This document shows, in pieces, positions 35,134 to 46,507 of a stretch of DNA of 64,000 nucleotides; position 1 is the stretch's first letter, and each line of letters begins with the position of its first letter. Under the pieces are notes generated by a model. That model did not search any database, was not told the DNA's origin, and saw only the letters and a program-made list of their open reading frames with translations. The DNA is taken from positions 1,302,001 to 1,366,000 of the forward strand of contig JBAJFG010000611.1 of NCBI GenBank assembly GCA_037903475.1, in the 5' to 3' direction. Made by a program: the position numbers and the translations under genes. The stretch is from Ancylostoma caninum. Taxonomy: Eukaryota > Nematoda > Chromadorea > Rhabditida > Ancylostomatidae.

Positions 35134-36272
35134 ACGCCTAGAAGCACAGAGAATTGTAGGTATTGATTATATCCTACTCCTCCAAAAAGTTCCGATCGTC
35201 CGGAACTAGAAAGGGGAGTGAGGAAGTACGGTGGCGTGGTCGTTGCCGCCGCAGTTAGCGCAAGGTTGCGTGTCCAGACAGTTTGAGAGGTGATGTTTGC
35301 GGAGAGCAAAGGTTGCCTTGACCAGGAGCATTGCAGCTCTGTAGCTGAAGGGTAAGGGCTTGCGACATGAAGAGATGTAATGCGAGTCCTTTCACAAACT
35401 ACAGATGAGTGGGATCTGCTCGGTGGCCGGTGGTTTATTCTTATTTGCTTTTTTTGTGTACTGTTTCCTCTCGGGTGGAACTAGGCGGTGTCATGGGTCT
35501 TGCTGGGCGACCGGAGTGTGTAGGAGAAGGCGAAGAAGAAGAGGTGGAGCTGGAAGATGAGTCCAACGATGAGCTGAACCAATGTCGCTTTCTTGGGGCA
35601 AAATGAGTTGACACGAGTGGCCGAGGCACCACTGTGATGCTGGCTTAATGTGGAAAAAAAAAGTCCAATGATGTGGCGGCGCCCAAATAGGAGCGAAGTA
35701 GCAGCGCTTGGAATATTCGGGAAGCAGAGAATAAGTGAAAGCGAGAAGCGGAGCAGCGAATATATACGGGTAGCAAGCGGGGCGTAGCATGGAGGTACTG
35801 AAAAGAAGGAGATCATTTATCTAAAAGGCTTTTCTCCTGGGAGACACAGATGTGGTTTCTTTGTACTTTAATTCGAAAAACTTAGCCGAGTGAATAATCC
35901 TGAGATCTTAAAATTTATGGACCCGTACTAGTGTGTAACTGTGACGAGTTAGTTCCTTCTGGAACGCTTTAAATTCATTTGTCAACTGCCGGAAAAAAAC
36001 TCTCTGTACTTAGAAAGAAGTGCATTTCGCTCAAGTTTTTCGAAAGTACGCTGAGTCACTAAATTAATTGCTACTTTTCGAAGTGCAATCTTTATCTCTG
36101 TCTTGGATATGCCTGGATCGCTGAGTTACTGTTATTGAAAAATCATAGTGAAGTTGAAATTAGTCCTGAAATGCGCATTTTTATGGAAACAAGAACAAAC
36201 AATTTGTATGTTACTTTCATTGCTTCACGAGAGGTGGGGGTTTACGCTCGACGGGTTTGGAAGCGCTCGTGG
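35134..36272. other. Intergenic
   Basis: Overlapping frames at 35409-35816 on both strands follow a purine-rich stretch (GAAGGCGAAGAAGAAGAGG) and are not trusted. No repeat or gene was recognised. Confidence 0.35.
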
Positions 36273-36898
36273 TCATCGTGTGGCGTACAGGATCGCAAGG
36301 TCCTTCCAGGTTAGGCCTTGGTTTCTTATCTGGATCTTGGGCACCTCAACCCATGTCTGCTCCAGGGTGACGACGAGTTGGGCCTTCTCTCCGAAGGCGA
36401 AATCCCGTACAGGAGCGTTCGGATAGATGAGGTGGGCGCCATACTTGTTAAGCAGATGTAGGTGAAGATTATGGGGTTTTGTCTGGCACTTTTTACACGG
36501 GAACTTGCATGTAAAACTGTCCAATTCCTCTGTGAGGACGGCGCGGATTGGGTTCGGGAGCTTTTCGCTGCAGGTGCCATTGTAGGCCGCCATACAGTGG
36601 GTCAATACCTCATAGACCATGGAACGTAGTGCCTCCGGCGGAACCTGGGACAGGCGAGTACCATGAAGCTCTTCGATGACGTCGGAGAGGCGTACTATGC
36701 GAGTGAAGCGGTCCATTTCCGTTGTAATTGGCGGAAGGAGTTGTAGGATGCGCTGCATACGGCGTCTTTCGTCCATGATTATATCTGAGGCAGGGCGCTC
36801 GAGTTGCATGCGGTTTACTTCGACGACATAGTGATTTTCGCAATCGGGGAGTGGACGGACATTTCGCTTTTGCTTTGAGTGGTTAGTTGGAATGACAA
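36273..36898 (-). CDS. Cys/His-containing protein, main exon
   Basis: An acceptor (ATTTCGCAG) at 36899-36907 opens an exon of about 208 codons that stays open to a TGA at 36273. It starts YIFVIPTNHSKQKRN. The first ATG inside is at 36809, giving 178 residues, but the frame runs to the acceptor. A Cys/His cluster (TCKFPCKKCQTKPHN, then H-x-H and a last H) around residues 132-155 could bind zinc. The rest is a helical segment and a beta-rich C-terminus. No family recognised. Balanced composition and length make it one of the likelier real genes here. Upstream exons were not found. Confidence 0.5.
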
Positions 36899-36907
36899 AG
36901 ATGTAAC

Positions 36908-37283
36908 TGCGAAATTATCAGAAAATAATGACAAAATTGCGCCTGAGGAACATTTATGTGGAATATTGGCGACTTAACTAATGCGTTAGCAATTGGGAGT
37001 ATTTTGCTTCTTGTTAATCTCGCAATTTAATGTCACAATTTAAGCGAAGTCCGTGACTGCCTGGCCAGGGCTTTTCTGCTCGCTTCGTAATTACCCGTAA
37101 AGATCGTAAAATTGTCACACTTTTCTTCCTTTTTAATATTTGATACCTATTCTGTAAAACTTCGCATAGAAAAGGTGAAGCTGCGCGTGTGGCTCCTCCC
37201 TTAACTACGTACTAAAGCGTTACTACTGTTCCGAGAAAGGAAGAGAGAGCAAGAGGAGTTAGGATCCTAAAAAGTGGAATATA
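36908..37283. other. Intron or upstream region of the Cys/His gene
   Basis: No second exon could be placed. The stretch ends at the TA flank of the next element. Confidence 0.35.
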
Positions 37284-38577
37284 CAGTCGCGTCGGTAGAA
37301 TGTGAAAATTTTCGCGGGATTCGCGAGATTCGCGGGATTTGCGGGATTTTTCTATAACTTTCTTCAAAATGCAAATTTTTTGAAACTTCAATGACTTCGT
37401 ATAACAGGACAACGTCCTGCATCTTTTCACGTCTTGGGCGCCTCGCACTTTTGCAGCTGCCACCACATTTTTCAAAAAGTTCTTTAATTGCCCTGACCCC
37501 GCCTACTAATTAGGGTCAGGCGCGGAAAATTCAATGATTTTTTGGCTACACCATTGGCAATTTACATTTTAGAACATTTTAAGCAGGCGGAATGAATTCG
37601 TTGGATGATCACGAATAATTTGATGTGGAAACTATTCCGAGAGTTTAAAACTTTCTCAACTGCAAAAATTAGGGATTTTCAATTTACGCGTTCAGTTTTC
37701 AGATCATTGGACAGTTCCGTAGCGTTGCCTCTTATTTCATAGCACCCTCAGTAAGGATGCAATGAAATGTGTAGGTTCTAATCTAGATTGCTTCCAACAC
37801 GGGCTCAGAAATGTGCAGCGAAGTTGTCTGCACGTCCAAATTTGCTTCAAATTTGCATGAATCAGCTTGCTAAAGTTCCACTTTCTTGAATTCCATTTGG
37901 TATAGTATCGGGAGGATTGAGAGATCCCTATGCGCTACCGTTGATGAACTGTTTTTCTGGGAAGAAAACCTAGTGCTGCCTCATTTCTGAGAGCTTGGAG
38001 ATGACCGAAAATTACAAATTTTGGAATTCAAGTGCCCAACTACGGTGTTCTGTTTGTTCACATACAATCTTGTCCTACTAGCCGTATATGGAATCACAAC
38101 TCCTATCGTACTATGGTGTTTTTACTTCATGGTAATCATCTTGACCTTTTCTCAATTTCGGGTGCGAAGGTTCCCTCGCGCCTGCCTCACGGATGCCGCA
38201 GGGTGGCGGGCTACGTCTACGCCTCAAACTACAGTTCCAGGGGGTTTTGACCCATGGAATGGTGTCATTGGATTCCACTCTAATCAAGCAACCATAGTAC
38301 CTCAATTCTCGTTCCAGAAGCTTAGAAAACAAAATCCGCGCCTGACCCTAATTAGTGGGCGGGGTCAGGGCAATTAAAGAACTTTTTGAAAAATTTGGTG
38401 ACAGCTGCAAAAGTGCGAGGCGCCCAAGACGTGAAAAGATGCAGGACGTTGTCCTCTTATAAGAAGTCATTGAAGTTTCAAAAAATTTGCATTTTGAAGA
38501 AAGTTATAGAAAAATCCCGCAAATCCTGCGAATCTCGCGAATCCCGCGAAATTTTTCACATTCTACCGACGCGACTG
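37284..38577. mobile_element. Tc/mariner-style non-autonomous element, copy 1
   Basis: It is 1294 bp, with TIRs of about 250 bp beginning CAGTCGCGTCGGTAGAATGT and bordered by TA on both sides. The TIRs contain GCGGGATT/GCGAGATT-type short repeats. The 118-codon frame (38021-38377) and its shifted partners are shared with copy 2 but look like no transposase. It is nearly identical to 48324-49599. The main difference is an extra 18 bp of the short repeat in the left TIR. Confidence 0.92.
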
Positions 38578-38579
38578 TA

Positions 38580-39493
38580 AGCGGACAGTGGGATATGTTT
38601 CCCAATCACAACGGGCATGAAAACTTCCGGGTAGTGAGTTTCATTTGCCGTTTTGGAATTTCTCACAACTTCCTAATGAGTGGAAGAGTGTGCTGTTGTG
38701 GAGTTGACCCCTTATCGGTTTTAGAATTGCAACAGGTTTAAGTTCTTGAAATTAAGAAGGCCTTTCTCTTTTGGGTCCGAAACCACTATTGAAAGACCAT
38801 GAAGTGGATGAAACCCTTCGTCCGTGAAAAGGGTTTCTCTTCAATATCTCTGTGTGGTAGTGCAACAAAACGCGCCATGGAAGTAAATATAGAGGTATCG
38901 CCGCGGTGAGAATAAAGTTGGGTACAGTTGTTCCGTTACCTTGATCATGAATGAGCTTCCAGCTATCAACAAAAAAGCGTCAGCGATACTCAAAAACACG
39001 AGGTGTTACCCCTCGTACTTCGTTTTTACTTCTGCTTATCCGGTCCAACTGCATGCTTGTACGTCGAATGTCAAAACCAACAGAACTTTTAGAACAAGAT
39101 GTCGGAGTCTTGACAGAGAACATCGATAAGAGGACCTCAGGATTTTATGTGAACTTTAGATTCCATAACTAACGTTATGTGCTTAGAAAGAGCTTCGACG
39201 AACGTTGGAAATCGGCCAAATATAGGGAAAAATGCTGTGTAAAAGTAATTATAATACTTTCTAGTTCACTTACACAGCTCTGGAGGAAACGTTCAACTAA
39301 ACAGAAGTTTGCCTAAAACTGCTGGTTTTTCGAGCGTGTAGAAAAATGCCTACGTAGTTTTTACCGGAGGGATCATCGTCGCCAGCGTCGCAAAGTTCGC
39401 AGAATTGCAGTTTCAAAGTTTTCGAATGCAGCTGGCGGCTTCAAAATGCGTACAAGGATATGCACACCTTTTTGAGAAAATTGAGTTTCGAAG
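38580..39493. other. Intergenic, nothing recognised
   Basis: A 73-codon frame (38951-39172) is open but lacks exon edges. No known motif. Confidence 0.35.
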
Positions 39494-39712
39494 CATAACA
39501 ATCCAAATATTCGAATTTTCGAATAATCTCGGACCCTCGATTTTTCGAATATTCGAATTTTCGAATATTGCGTGATCATCGAATTTTCGAATATTCGAAT
39601 TTTCGAATTTTTCGGTACCCCCGAATTTTCGAATATTCGAACATTCGAACTTTTCGGAACCTTCGAATTTTCGAATATTCGAACACTCGAATAAATATTC
39701 GAATCTTATTCG
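39494..39712. repeat. TTCGAA satellite-like array, copy 1
   Basis: Degenerate units of the type ATTCGAATTTTCGAATATTC follow each other, with TCGG/CCTCGA interruptions. The same repeat occurs at 48045-48290. The palindromic unit makes both strands look open. Confidence 0.9.
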
Positions 39713-39892
39713 ATCCGGTCAAAACTCTAATATACATACACACATACTTACATACATACAAGCTTTCACATTTATATATACAGATTCATGTGAAACTCGA
39801 TGCGGGTAAGAACAAGGGTAGAGAAGAGAACTGTTAGCTATATACTGCTGTAGGAGCAGATCTTGAAACGATTCATATCAAAAGGGAGCTAC

Positions 39893-40003
39893 CTGCGCTT
39901 CGGTGTCGCATTTTTTAACAGCTCGTTCTTCTGCTGGCACAAAAGCGGGAGTGACAAACGATTTCTCTCCAGAGTCCGCACTCATTTCGTACAGTTTTTC
40001 GTT
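39893..40003 (-). CDS. Single candidate exon, 37 codons
   Basis: A strong acceptor (TCATTTCAG) and donor (CAG|GTAGCT) enclose 111 nt open in phase 0, encoding NEKLYEMSADSGEKSFV and then an acidic/basic end. No family recognised. Its upstream intron sequence (40002-40116) is the segment copied into the gypsy element at 42701-42813. Confidence 0.4.
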
Positions 40004-40116
40004 CTGAAATGACCAAGTTAATAATCTTGCTCTCCTTTTCGGAAGCGAAGTATCAGTGTGAACAAATTTAGGGGAGATCTCCAAGGCAGTATGAGATAGG
40101 ATCCTATCTTTCGGAG

Positions 40117-41076
40117 AAGAAATGATGCACCCTATAAACCTCAAGTTTCATCATATTGATCCTAGCACTGAATTACGATGTGATAAGGTTTGAAACACGC
40201 TTTCGTGGGTTGTTGTATATGTGTGGTAGATCTTCTATTGTAAGGTCGGTCAGGCGGCGACCGCGCCAGAATCGATATTGGATATTGCGCCCGCGCGCGC
40301 TTTGAAATCTTTCAGGCGCCAAAAGGTGACTATGCGGATTTTGGAGGAGACAGTTCAGTTCTCGAGTTCTACGTGCTCTAGGAGAGGGAGCGCTGCCACG
40401 GCCCAGCAACGTCGATCTGGCCGTTGTTTTCTTTCGTTCCTCGGTCTAGCCCACTTTTCCGTTGTTCCACCCTCTTTCCTTTCTGGCTGCCTCACCGACC
40501 GCCCCTTTTTTTAATCGTTTCGTCGTTTGCTATTGTATTCTTAGAAATAAATTTTTTCTTTGAGCTATCGTACTGCTTGCTGTGGGGTCATACCCGGCTC
40601 TATTTTTTTCACTTGTTTGTGAGGGTTTGGGGAACCTAAATCACTTAGCTAGGGTTATTATTACCCAATCTTCAGTCGAGTTCAAGTCATTTCCATATCT
40701 AATTTGATTTGAATGGAAATGGAAATTTCCTGAATGTACCCCGCCCTACCTATGTAAAAGCAGCTAAGAGCCGCTCACATCTACTCACCCAAGTTTCTTC
40801 ATCTTCCTCTTCGATCTCTTCCAGAGCAGGTAGCTTCCTGCATGAAGGCTCTCCCAGTCAAAAAGATCTCCCAGTCAGCCCCAACATGGCAACACCCGGC
40901 GCCCAGGTCTGCCTTCTGGTCTTCCTGCTCTAAAAAACAAGAATTAGCAAACTATTCATGTAAATATGCCAAAACTTACGAAACTAGTCGAAAAAAACCC
41001 ACCAAAACAGGAGCTGCGTTAATGCATTTTCTCTTCCTGCTCTAAAAAACAAGAATTAAGAAGAAGAAGACGCACA
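40117..41076. other. Region before the gypsy gag, possible leader
   Basis: It contains GC-rich sequence near 40260-40330 and an AATAAA near 40546. A 26-bp direct repeat (CTTCCTGCTCTAAAAAACAA) appears at about 40919 and 41035. A GGCGCCCAGGTCTG word at 40899 is primer-site-like. I could not define an LTR. Confidence 0.35.
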
Positions 41077-42706
41077 ATGCCAGATCTGGGCGCGTTCGCG
41101 GAGGTGAACGCAAGTAGACAAGAGAGTAATCTTGGTGCTGTTACAGACGAACAGCTAGCGGTGCCCAGCGCTATGGAGCATATGGAGTTTGGCGAGTTTC
41201 AATAGGCCACTCGTGAACAGGAATTCGAGGAGCTCAAGGTATGTAATCTGCTGCTAAGGAGAGTGAAAGAGCTAGAGATTGCGGTGAATGCACAGGTAGC
41301 CAAGCATTGGCGGATAGGGGATGCAAAACGCGCGGAGTTTGAGGAAGTGGCGCGGTCGTCTACTGAACAAGTGGAGGAGCATGTCGCCTACCTAAAAGAG
41401 TTATGCATCCAAAATAGGCAGGAGCGCGACACCTTTGAGCAAGTTAAGGCGTCGCTAGGTTGTGAAACGCGGTTAGACTTTGTGCAAAGCGTCGAAGTGT
41501 TAGTAAAGAAAGCAGCTATGGTCGAGGCTATAAGAAGAGGAGATTTTGTCCTTGCAGAGGCGACTGGAAGCAAAGGAACAAGAGCTTGAGCAGTTGCGAG
41601 CGGCACAGCGGGTCCAGACGAGTAGTCCACCTGCGAGCGGGCGTGATGACATACCCGGTGAGCCTAAAGCTGATACCTATTCAGCCAGACTAGAGACAAT
41701 ACGCAGGTTGAAGCAGAATTGGTGTGATAGCAGTTTTGTTTTCCAGAGTGGCCAAGAATGGCAGCGCACATCGAGCGTGTGGACACAGCACAACTCGGCG
41801 AAACCGACATGGAGGACGCCAGAGGCTCTAGGTCAGTTGAGTTATCACTTGATTGGTGAAGTGAGCGAGAATGGAAGTTGTGCGAGTAGTATAGTAGGCA
41901 TGGGTCTTTGTTTAGGAGAAAAGAGTCTGATGGGAGATCGGATGAATACCTATCTAAAGTATATCGCGCTACCTGAGGTGCGGGTGTACTCCGGTAGCGA
42001 TAGGGATTATACATGGGAGAACTATTTTATTGAGGCGTTTTCCTTGAAATACCCCACGTGTAGGTGGTCTGGGGCAGAGCTCAAAGCGCTGCTGAAGTCG
42101 AAGTTGAGCGACAAGGCCAAGGCGCAGTATGACGCTCTTCCTACAGCGGTGAAGCACGGTCCATTCGAGGGTGTGGTCGCTGCGTTGGCGAATTCCAACA
42201 GGGTAGAGGCCCGAACCAGTAAGATAATTGCACTGGGAAAGCTACGACAGCTCAAGAAGACTGAGGCGCAGTCCGTGGCGGAGTTCTGCGTGGAGCTGGA
42301 GCGATGGTCGACAAGGGCATACCCAGAGCTCGACGAGCAAGCTTTGACGACCGCTAGGGCGCAACAACTGTATGAGCAGTTGGTAGGTCGGCCCGAATCT
42401 TATCACCTTCTCGAAGCAATGGAGCGGGATGGGCGAAATGCTTATGAGAACCTTAAGGAGGCAGCGATGCGTGTCGAGAGAAGAAGGCTGACATTAGACT
42501 GCGTTTGGGAGCCCGATTACTTGGGAGCAAGCCGCGAGTACATGGACACGTCGCCTCAGAGAAATCAAGGACCAGAACTGGAATATGAACAGGGTCCTTC
42601 GTGGAAATGGAAGCGCAAAGAGGACGGTCCAAGTAGACGAACAGAGGATGGGGCTCGTCAAGGGCACCTCAAAGACTGGCGAGGCCGTTGTTTCAAGTCA
42701 TTCTGA
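41077..42706 (+). pseudogene. Ty3/gypsy gag, interrupted
   Basis: The frame starts MPDLGAFAEVNASRQ and has a TAG at 41203-41205. It then resumes in the same frame to 41589 with coiled-coil-like heptads, and moves to the +1 frame from about 41546 (LEAKEQELEQLRAAQ) to 42706. The retrotransposon gag domain is visible in the second half (LPEVRVYSGSDRDYTWENYF, then SVAEFCVELERW). The frame ends inside a copied 113-bp patch, so the zinc-knuckle region and protease are absent. The product would coat the RNA genome of the element. Confidence 0.8.
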
Positions 42707-42813
42707 AATGACCAGGCTAGTAATCTTGCTCTCCTTTTCGGAAGCGAAGTATCAGTGTGAACAAATTTAGGGGAGATCTCCAAGGCAGTGAGATAGGATC
42801 CTATCTTTCGGAG
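42701..42813. repeat. Copied patch at the gag/pol junction
   Basis: It matches 40002-40116 almost exactly (a 2-base deletion and a few substitutions), from TTCTGAAATGACCA to TATCTTTCGGAG. Gag is cut off at its left edge and RT sequence starts at its right edge, so it looks like filler at a deletion breakpoint. Confidence 0.85.
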
Positions 42814-44188
42814 GTAACTCGTAGTGGAGTGCGCGCGGACCCCTCGAAGATTGAGCGGATTCAGCAGTATCCAAGGCCGACGTGCGTAGCCGAGATGCGG
42901 GCCTTTCTCGGGCTATGTGGATACTATAGAAAGTTTGTTTTCGGGTTCTCCAAGATAGCTCAACCCCTGTTCGAGTTAACGAAGGCTAAGGAAAAGTGCC
43001 AGAAGGAAAAGTGCGTCCACAACCACCGAGGGATTGTTTCAATTCAAGGTACTCCCATTTGGGTTGAGTACATCGCCCCCTCGATTTCAGAGGTTGATGG
43101 ACATGGTACTGAAGGGGTTGAGGGACAAAGAAGTCTTTGTGTATATAGATGATATTCTCATCGCTACGGAGACAAAAGAGCGGCATTTCGAGGTGTTGAA
43201 ACTAGTTCTCGAGGCACTGAGGGCCGCGAACTTGAAGTTAAAGCCCCAGAAGTGTATATTTCTGTGTGACAGAGTTGCCTTCTTGGGGCACGAGGTAACT
43301 CGTAATGGAGTGCGCGCGGACCCCTCGAAGATTGAGCGGATTCAGCAGTATCCAAGGCCGACGTGCGTAGCCGAGATGCGGGCCTTTCTCGGGCTATGTG
43401 GGTACTATAGAAAGTTTGTTTTCGGATTCTCCAAGATAGCTCAACCCCTGTTCGAGTTAACGAAGGCTAAAGCTCCGTAGAAATGGGAAGAGACTCAAGA
43501 GAATGCGTTCGCAAAACTTAAGGAATGTCTCACATCAGCGCCGGTTCTCTCGCAACCAGATGTAGAGGCGGCCAGGTCAGGGGAGAGACCGTATGCAATC
43601 TACACCGACGCGTCTTAGTGTGGACTTGGAGCCGTTCTTTCACAAGAGGGGAGAGATGGATTTCTCCACCCCATCTATTTTGCATCGAAAGGGTTGTCGG
43701 CGGCTGAGAAGAACTACCACGTGACTGATTTGGAGGCGCTCGCAGTGGTATTCGCCTTGGAGAAGTTCCACTTCTTCATTTATGGCATGCGTGTGCTAGT
43801 CAGGACGGATCACCTTCCACTGACAGCGCTTTTCAAGCGGAGCAACGCGTCCCTCAGAGTACTGAGATGGGCCCTCCAGGTACAACAATACAACTTGACC
43901 ATTGAGTACGTGAAAGGTACAGCGAATGCAGTGGCGGATGCCTTGTCCAGAGGGGTTCCGGTGAATGATAAGGCAGGGATCGGAGGCCATCCAGGAGATG
44001 ATAAAATCGTTTGCACTGCAAGAGCCGAAACCACGTGGTTACAGGAGCTGGTGACAGACCCGAATTACAGCGTCATAATTGATAGCCTACAAGCAGGCCG
44101 TTTGGATGAAGAAGTCATCTTGCCCGGTGTCCGAACGAATAGGAAGTTCCCTGACCAAAGTTCGCGACGTGCCGTGGTGCCCAGGTAA
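42811..44188 (+). pseudogene. Ty3/gypsy RT-RNase H, rearranged
   Basis: It begins with an RT connection segment (PSKIERIQQYPRPTC, GLCGYYRKFVFGF). The RT palm follows (MFQFKVLPFGLSTSP and VYIDDIL with the catalytic Asp pair), and then the same connection segment again (43289-43470). Next comes RNase H (YTDAS, then YFASKGLSAAEKNYHVTDLE and VRTDHLPL), with TAG codons at 43478-43480 and 43616-43618. The order duplicate-palm-duplicate shows internal rearrangement. Fingers, protease and integrase are absent. The reading ends within a minisatellite unit at 44188. Confidence 0.85.
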
Positions 44189-44326
44189 AAGGAATTTATG
44201 GCATGCAACAGCTCCACCAATATACGCGGAGTGCCATGGTGCCTTGTAGTGGGAAATGCACCGCGCAACGGCTAATTAGAAGTTCGCGACATGCTGTGGT
44301 GCCCAGTAGTGGGAAGTGCATCGCAG
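44128..44326 (+). repeat. Minisatellite fragment after pol
   Basis: This 199-bp stretch is the same, base for base as far as I can follow, as 46508-46705. Both start at CCGAACGAATAGGAAGTTCC, which is the last coding part of the gypsy fragment. Confidence 0.85.
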
Positions 44327-45567
44327 AAGCCATTATCCGTAAGAGGGTCATCAAATTAACCATCGCACACAGTACGCTTTGTAGCCAGCCGGCGGCACCG
44401 TTTACTGCTGATGTCGACCTAGCGCGCTTGGCAATCGCTAATATGAACCTATCCTTCTTGTTCCGGGACCGTTTTCGTCGGATTTACATTCATTCGTGCT
44501 AAGAGTCTACGACTGCTGCTGAAAAGACCAGAGAAGGAGTCAGTTCACTGGTTATTATGTTTGAACGACAACGTTTCCTTCTTCGAGACAGCACATCGTT
44601 GCTCGAAATTGCTCATCAAAATTTAAGAAAAAAGAACTGGAAGAATCAACGCCTATCCAAGAATCTCCCTCTGGTCTCTATCCCTCATATTAAACCTGAA
44701 TTGATTCCATGTGGTCATGTCTGAGAAGCATTACTCCCCTGAGTACATGCATAGTTCAGGGTGATGAGGGCCATGACAACAAACTCGCTAGAATCAAGCA
44801 ATTTTTTTTTTCGTATGAAATTTGTATTAGGTCCGGAAATGAAGTGCTAGACAAATCATACATACGATTGGATTTTTTTTCCAAGTGACTTCGGCATATT
44901 TTGGCATTGGGTAAAATGGAATTGGGGGGGGCACCTATCAGAAGTCGATAATATGACCTGTCCTGCACGTTCAGACTTGTTAGCTGACACGTCCAGAACG
45001 CTCTGACATGTTAGTACACCTAACGTACATTAGTTACCTAAAGTGCAAACAAGTCAGAACGTGTAGGACAGGTCATACTATTGACCGATACCAAGTGGCC
45101 CCCCCTAACTCCATTTTACCCTTGGCATTTTCTCACAAAGCATCTTTAGCTTGTTGATGGCGGAAATAAGCAAAATAAGCAACGTTCAACCATCGGCACT
45201 TTCCGCTTCACTTTAAATATAACCTTCCACTCTCAACGAAAATCAGATGGGCAAACAACATCAGGAATGAATCAAGGAACTGTAAGATACTGGAATATAA
45301 TCGATAATATAATATGTAATGTGAATAAATGAAATGAACAGATTCCTTCTCAGGTCTTTTCAGCAGCAGTCGTAAACCGTTAGCACAAATAAATGCAAAT
45401 CCAACGAAAACGATTCTGTAACAAGAAGGATAGTGATTGCCATTAGTGATAGCCAAGCGCTCTAGGTCGACATCAGCAGGAAACGGTGCCGCCGGCTGGT
45501 TACAAAGCGTACTGTATGCGATGGTTAATTTGATGACCCTCTTACGGATAATGGCTTCTCGCTAGTT
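44327..45567. mobile_element. 1.24-kb element with long terminal inverted repeats
   Basis: AGAAGCCATTATCCGTAAGA at the left returns inverted at the right, and the arms pair for about 230 bp with scattered mismatches. The inner part is AT-rich and holds a second, nested inverted repeat. No transposase frame. It interrupts the minisatellite right after GCATCGC. Confidence 0.85.
44893..45133. repeat. Nested inverted repeat
   Basis: TTTTGGCATTGGGTAAAATG at the left pairs with the complement near 45110-45133. GACCTGTCCTGCACGTTC pairs with GAACGTGTAGGACAGGTC. The outer part includes G-rich and C-rich runs. Confidence 0.75.
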
Positions 45568-46507
45568 ATTGATGGCGCAAGCAAAGAAGGAACTACAAGC
45601 GAAGTAAACGACAAGGCAGAATGTTATCAGATACAAATGCGTGTACATCCTAGGAATTAGATATCATCAATGTATCCATAATGAACGCAAAAATGCTAAT
45701 TCAAAGAAGTGAACATTTCGCGCCTTTGGGCGACCGACTATCCGGTCGCGCCGGGCGTGGCGGTGGAGCGCGCCATCACACGGCAGCGTCCGTTGTTTAA
45801 AAAATCAGCTTTTAGGTTTTTAGGGTCTGTTTCAGTTTTTAGGGAAAGAAGAAGAGTTTGTACATGGGAAGGAGGTTTAATGTGAACTCGAAGCCGGTAC
45901 TATTCAACTTCTCTGTCCCTAGTGTACTGGATTACATCTAGAATAAATACCTACAGTTAAAGAACGACAACGATCCTAGGCTTCTAGGAGGCGTGCACCA
46001 GCGTGGACTGAAGCCAAGAGCATGATGCAACTACTGTCAAGGACGACGTGGTGACGAATGAGCGAGGGTGGACGTGACAGTCGACCCTTGACGAGGGGGG
46101 CGGCGTTATCGACCAGTACACTGGTGACCTACCTATCTTTCTGGCATCGTACTTACCCAGTTCCGGTCACAACAAGTTCCCAAACGGGCTTAGAGACATG
46201 GGTTAGACAGAGTGGCTGGTGGGTTCATGTTCGCGTGTTAAGCATTCTTTTTCACTCTTGGCTAAAACCTTTGGAATAACTGGGTGAGTCCAAGGTGGTC
46301 AAATCGACGCAAGCCTTTTGATCTCTGAGCACTAAGCGAATTGCTCGAAAGACAATTCGTTTATACCTCATCGACTGGAGTATTCGCTTCCAAGCAATCA
46401 ACAAGCAAAGCAAGCTATACGAACATTAAGCTTATATGAATAGCAAAGTTAATAAAACAAAATAAATAAAGAGCGAAGAGATTTTTGAGGAGTCCCAAAG
46501 ATTATTC
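45568..46507. other. Spacer with LTR-like tail
   Basis: No gene was recognised. GC-rich sequence at 45720-45790, an AATAAA near 45941 and a purine run (GACGAGGGGGGCGG) near 46091 could be remnants of a gypsy 3' end, but no matching LTR copy is visible. Confidence 0.35.

Noticed and set aside
35409..35816. Four overlapping frames of 63-111 codons
   Set aside because: They are produced by a purine-rich GAAGAAGAAGAGG stretch. No splice sites or domain.
38021..38377. 118-codon frame in the 1.3-kb element, repeated at 49043-49399
   Set aside because: It looks like no transposase, extends into the terminal repeat, and is preserved only because the element copies are nearly identical.
39568..39837. 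Frames rich in EYSNIRIF and KIRIFEYSK words
   Set aside because: They are translations of the TTCGAA array, which is palindromic and open on both strands.
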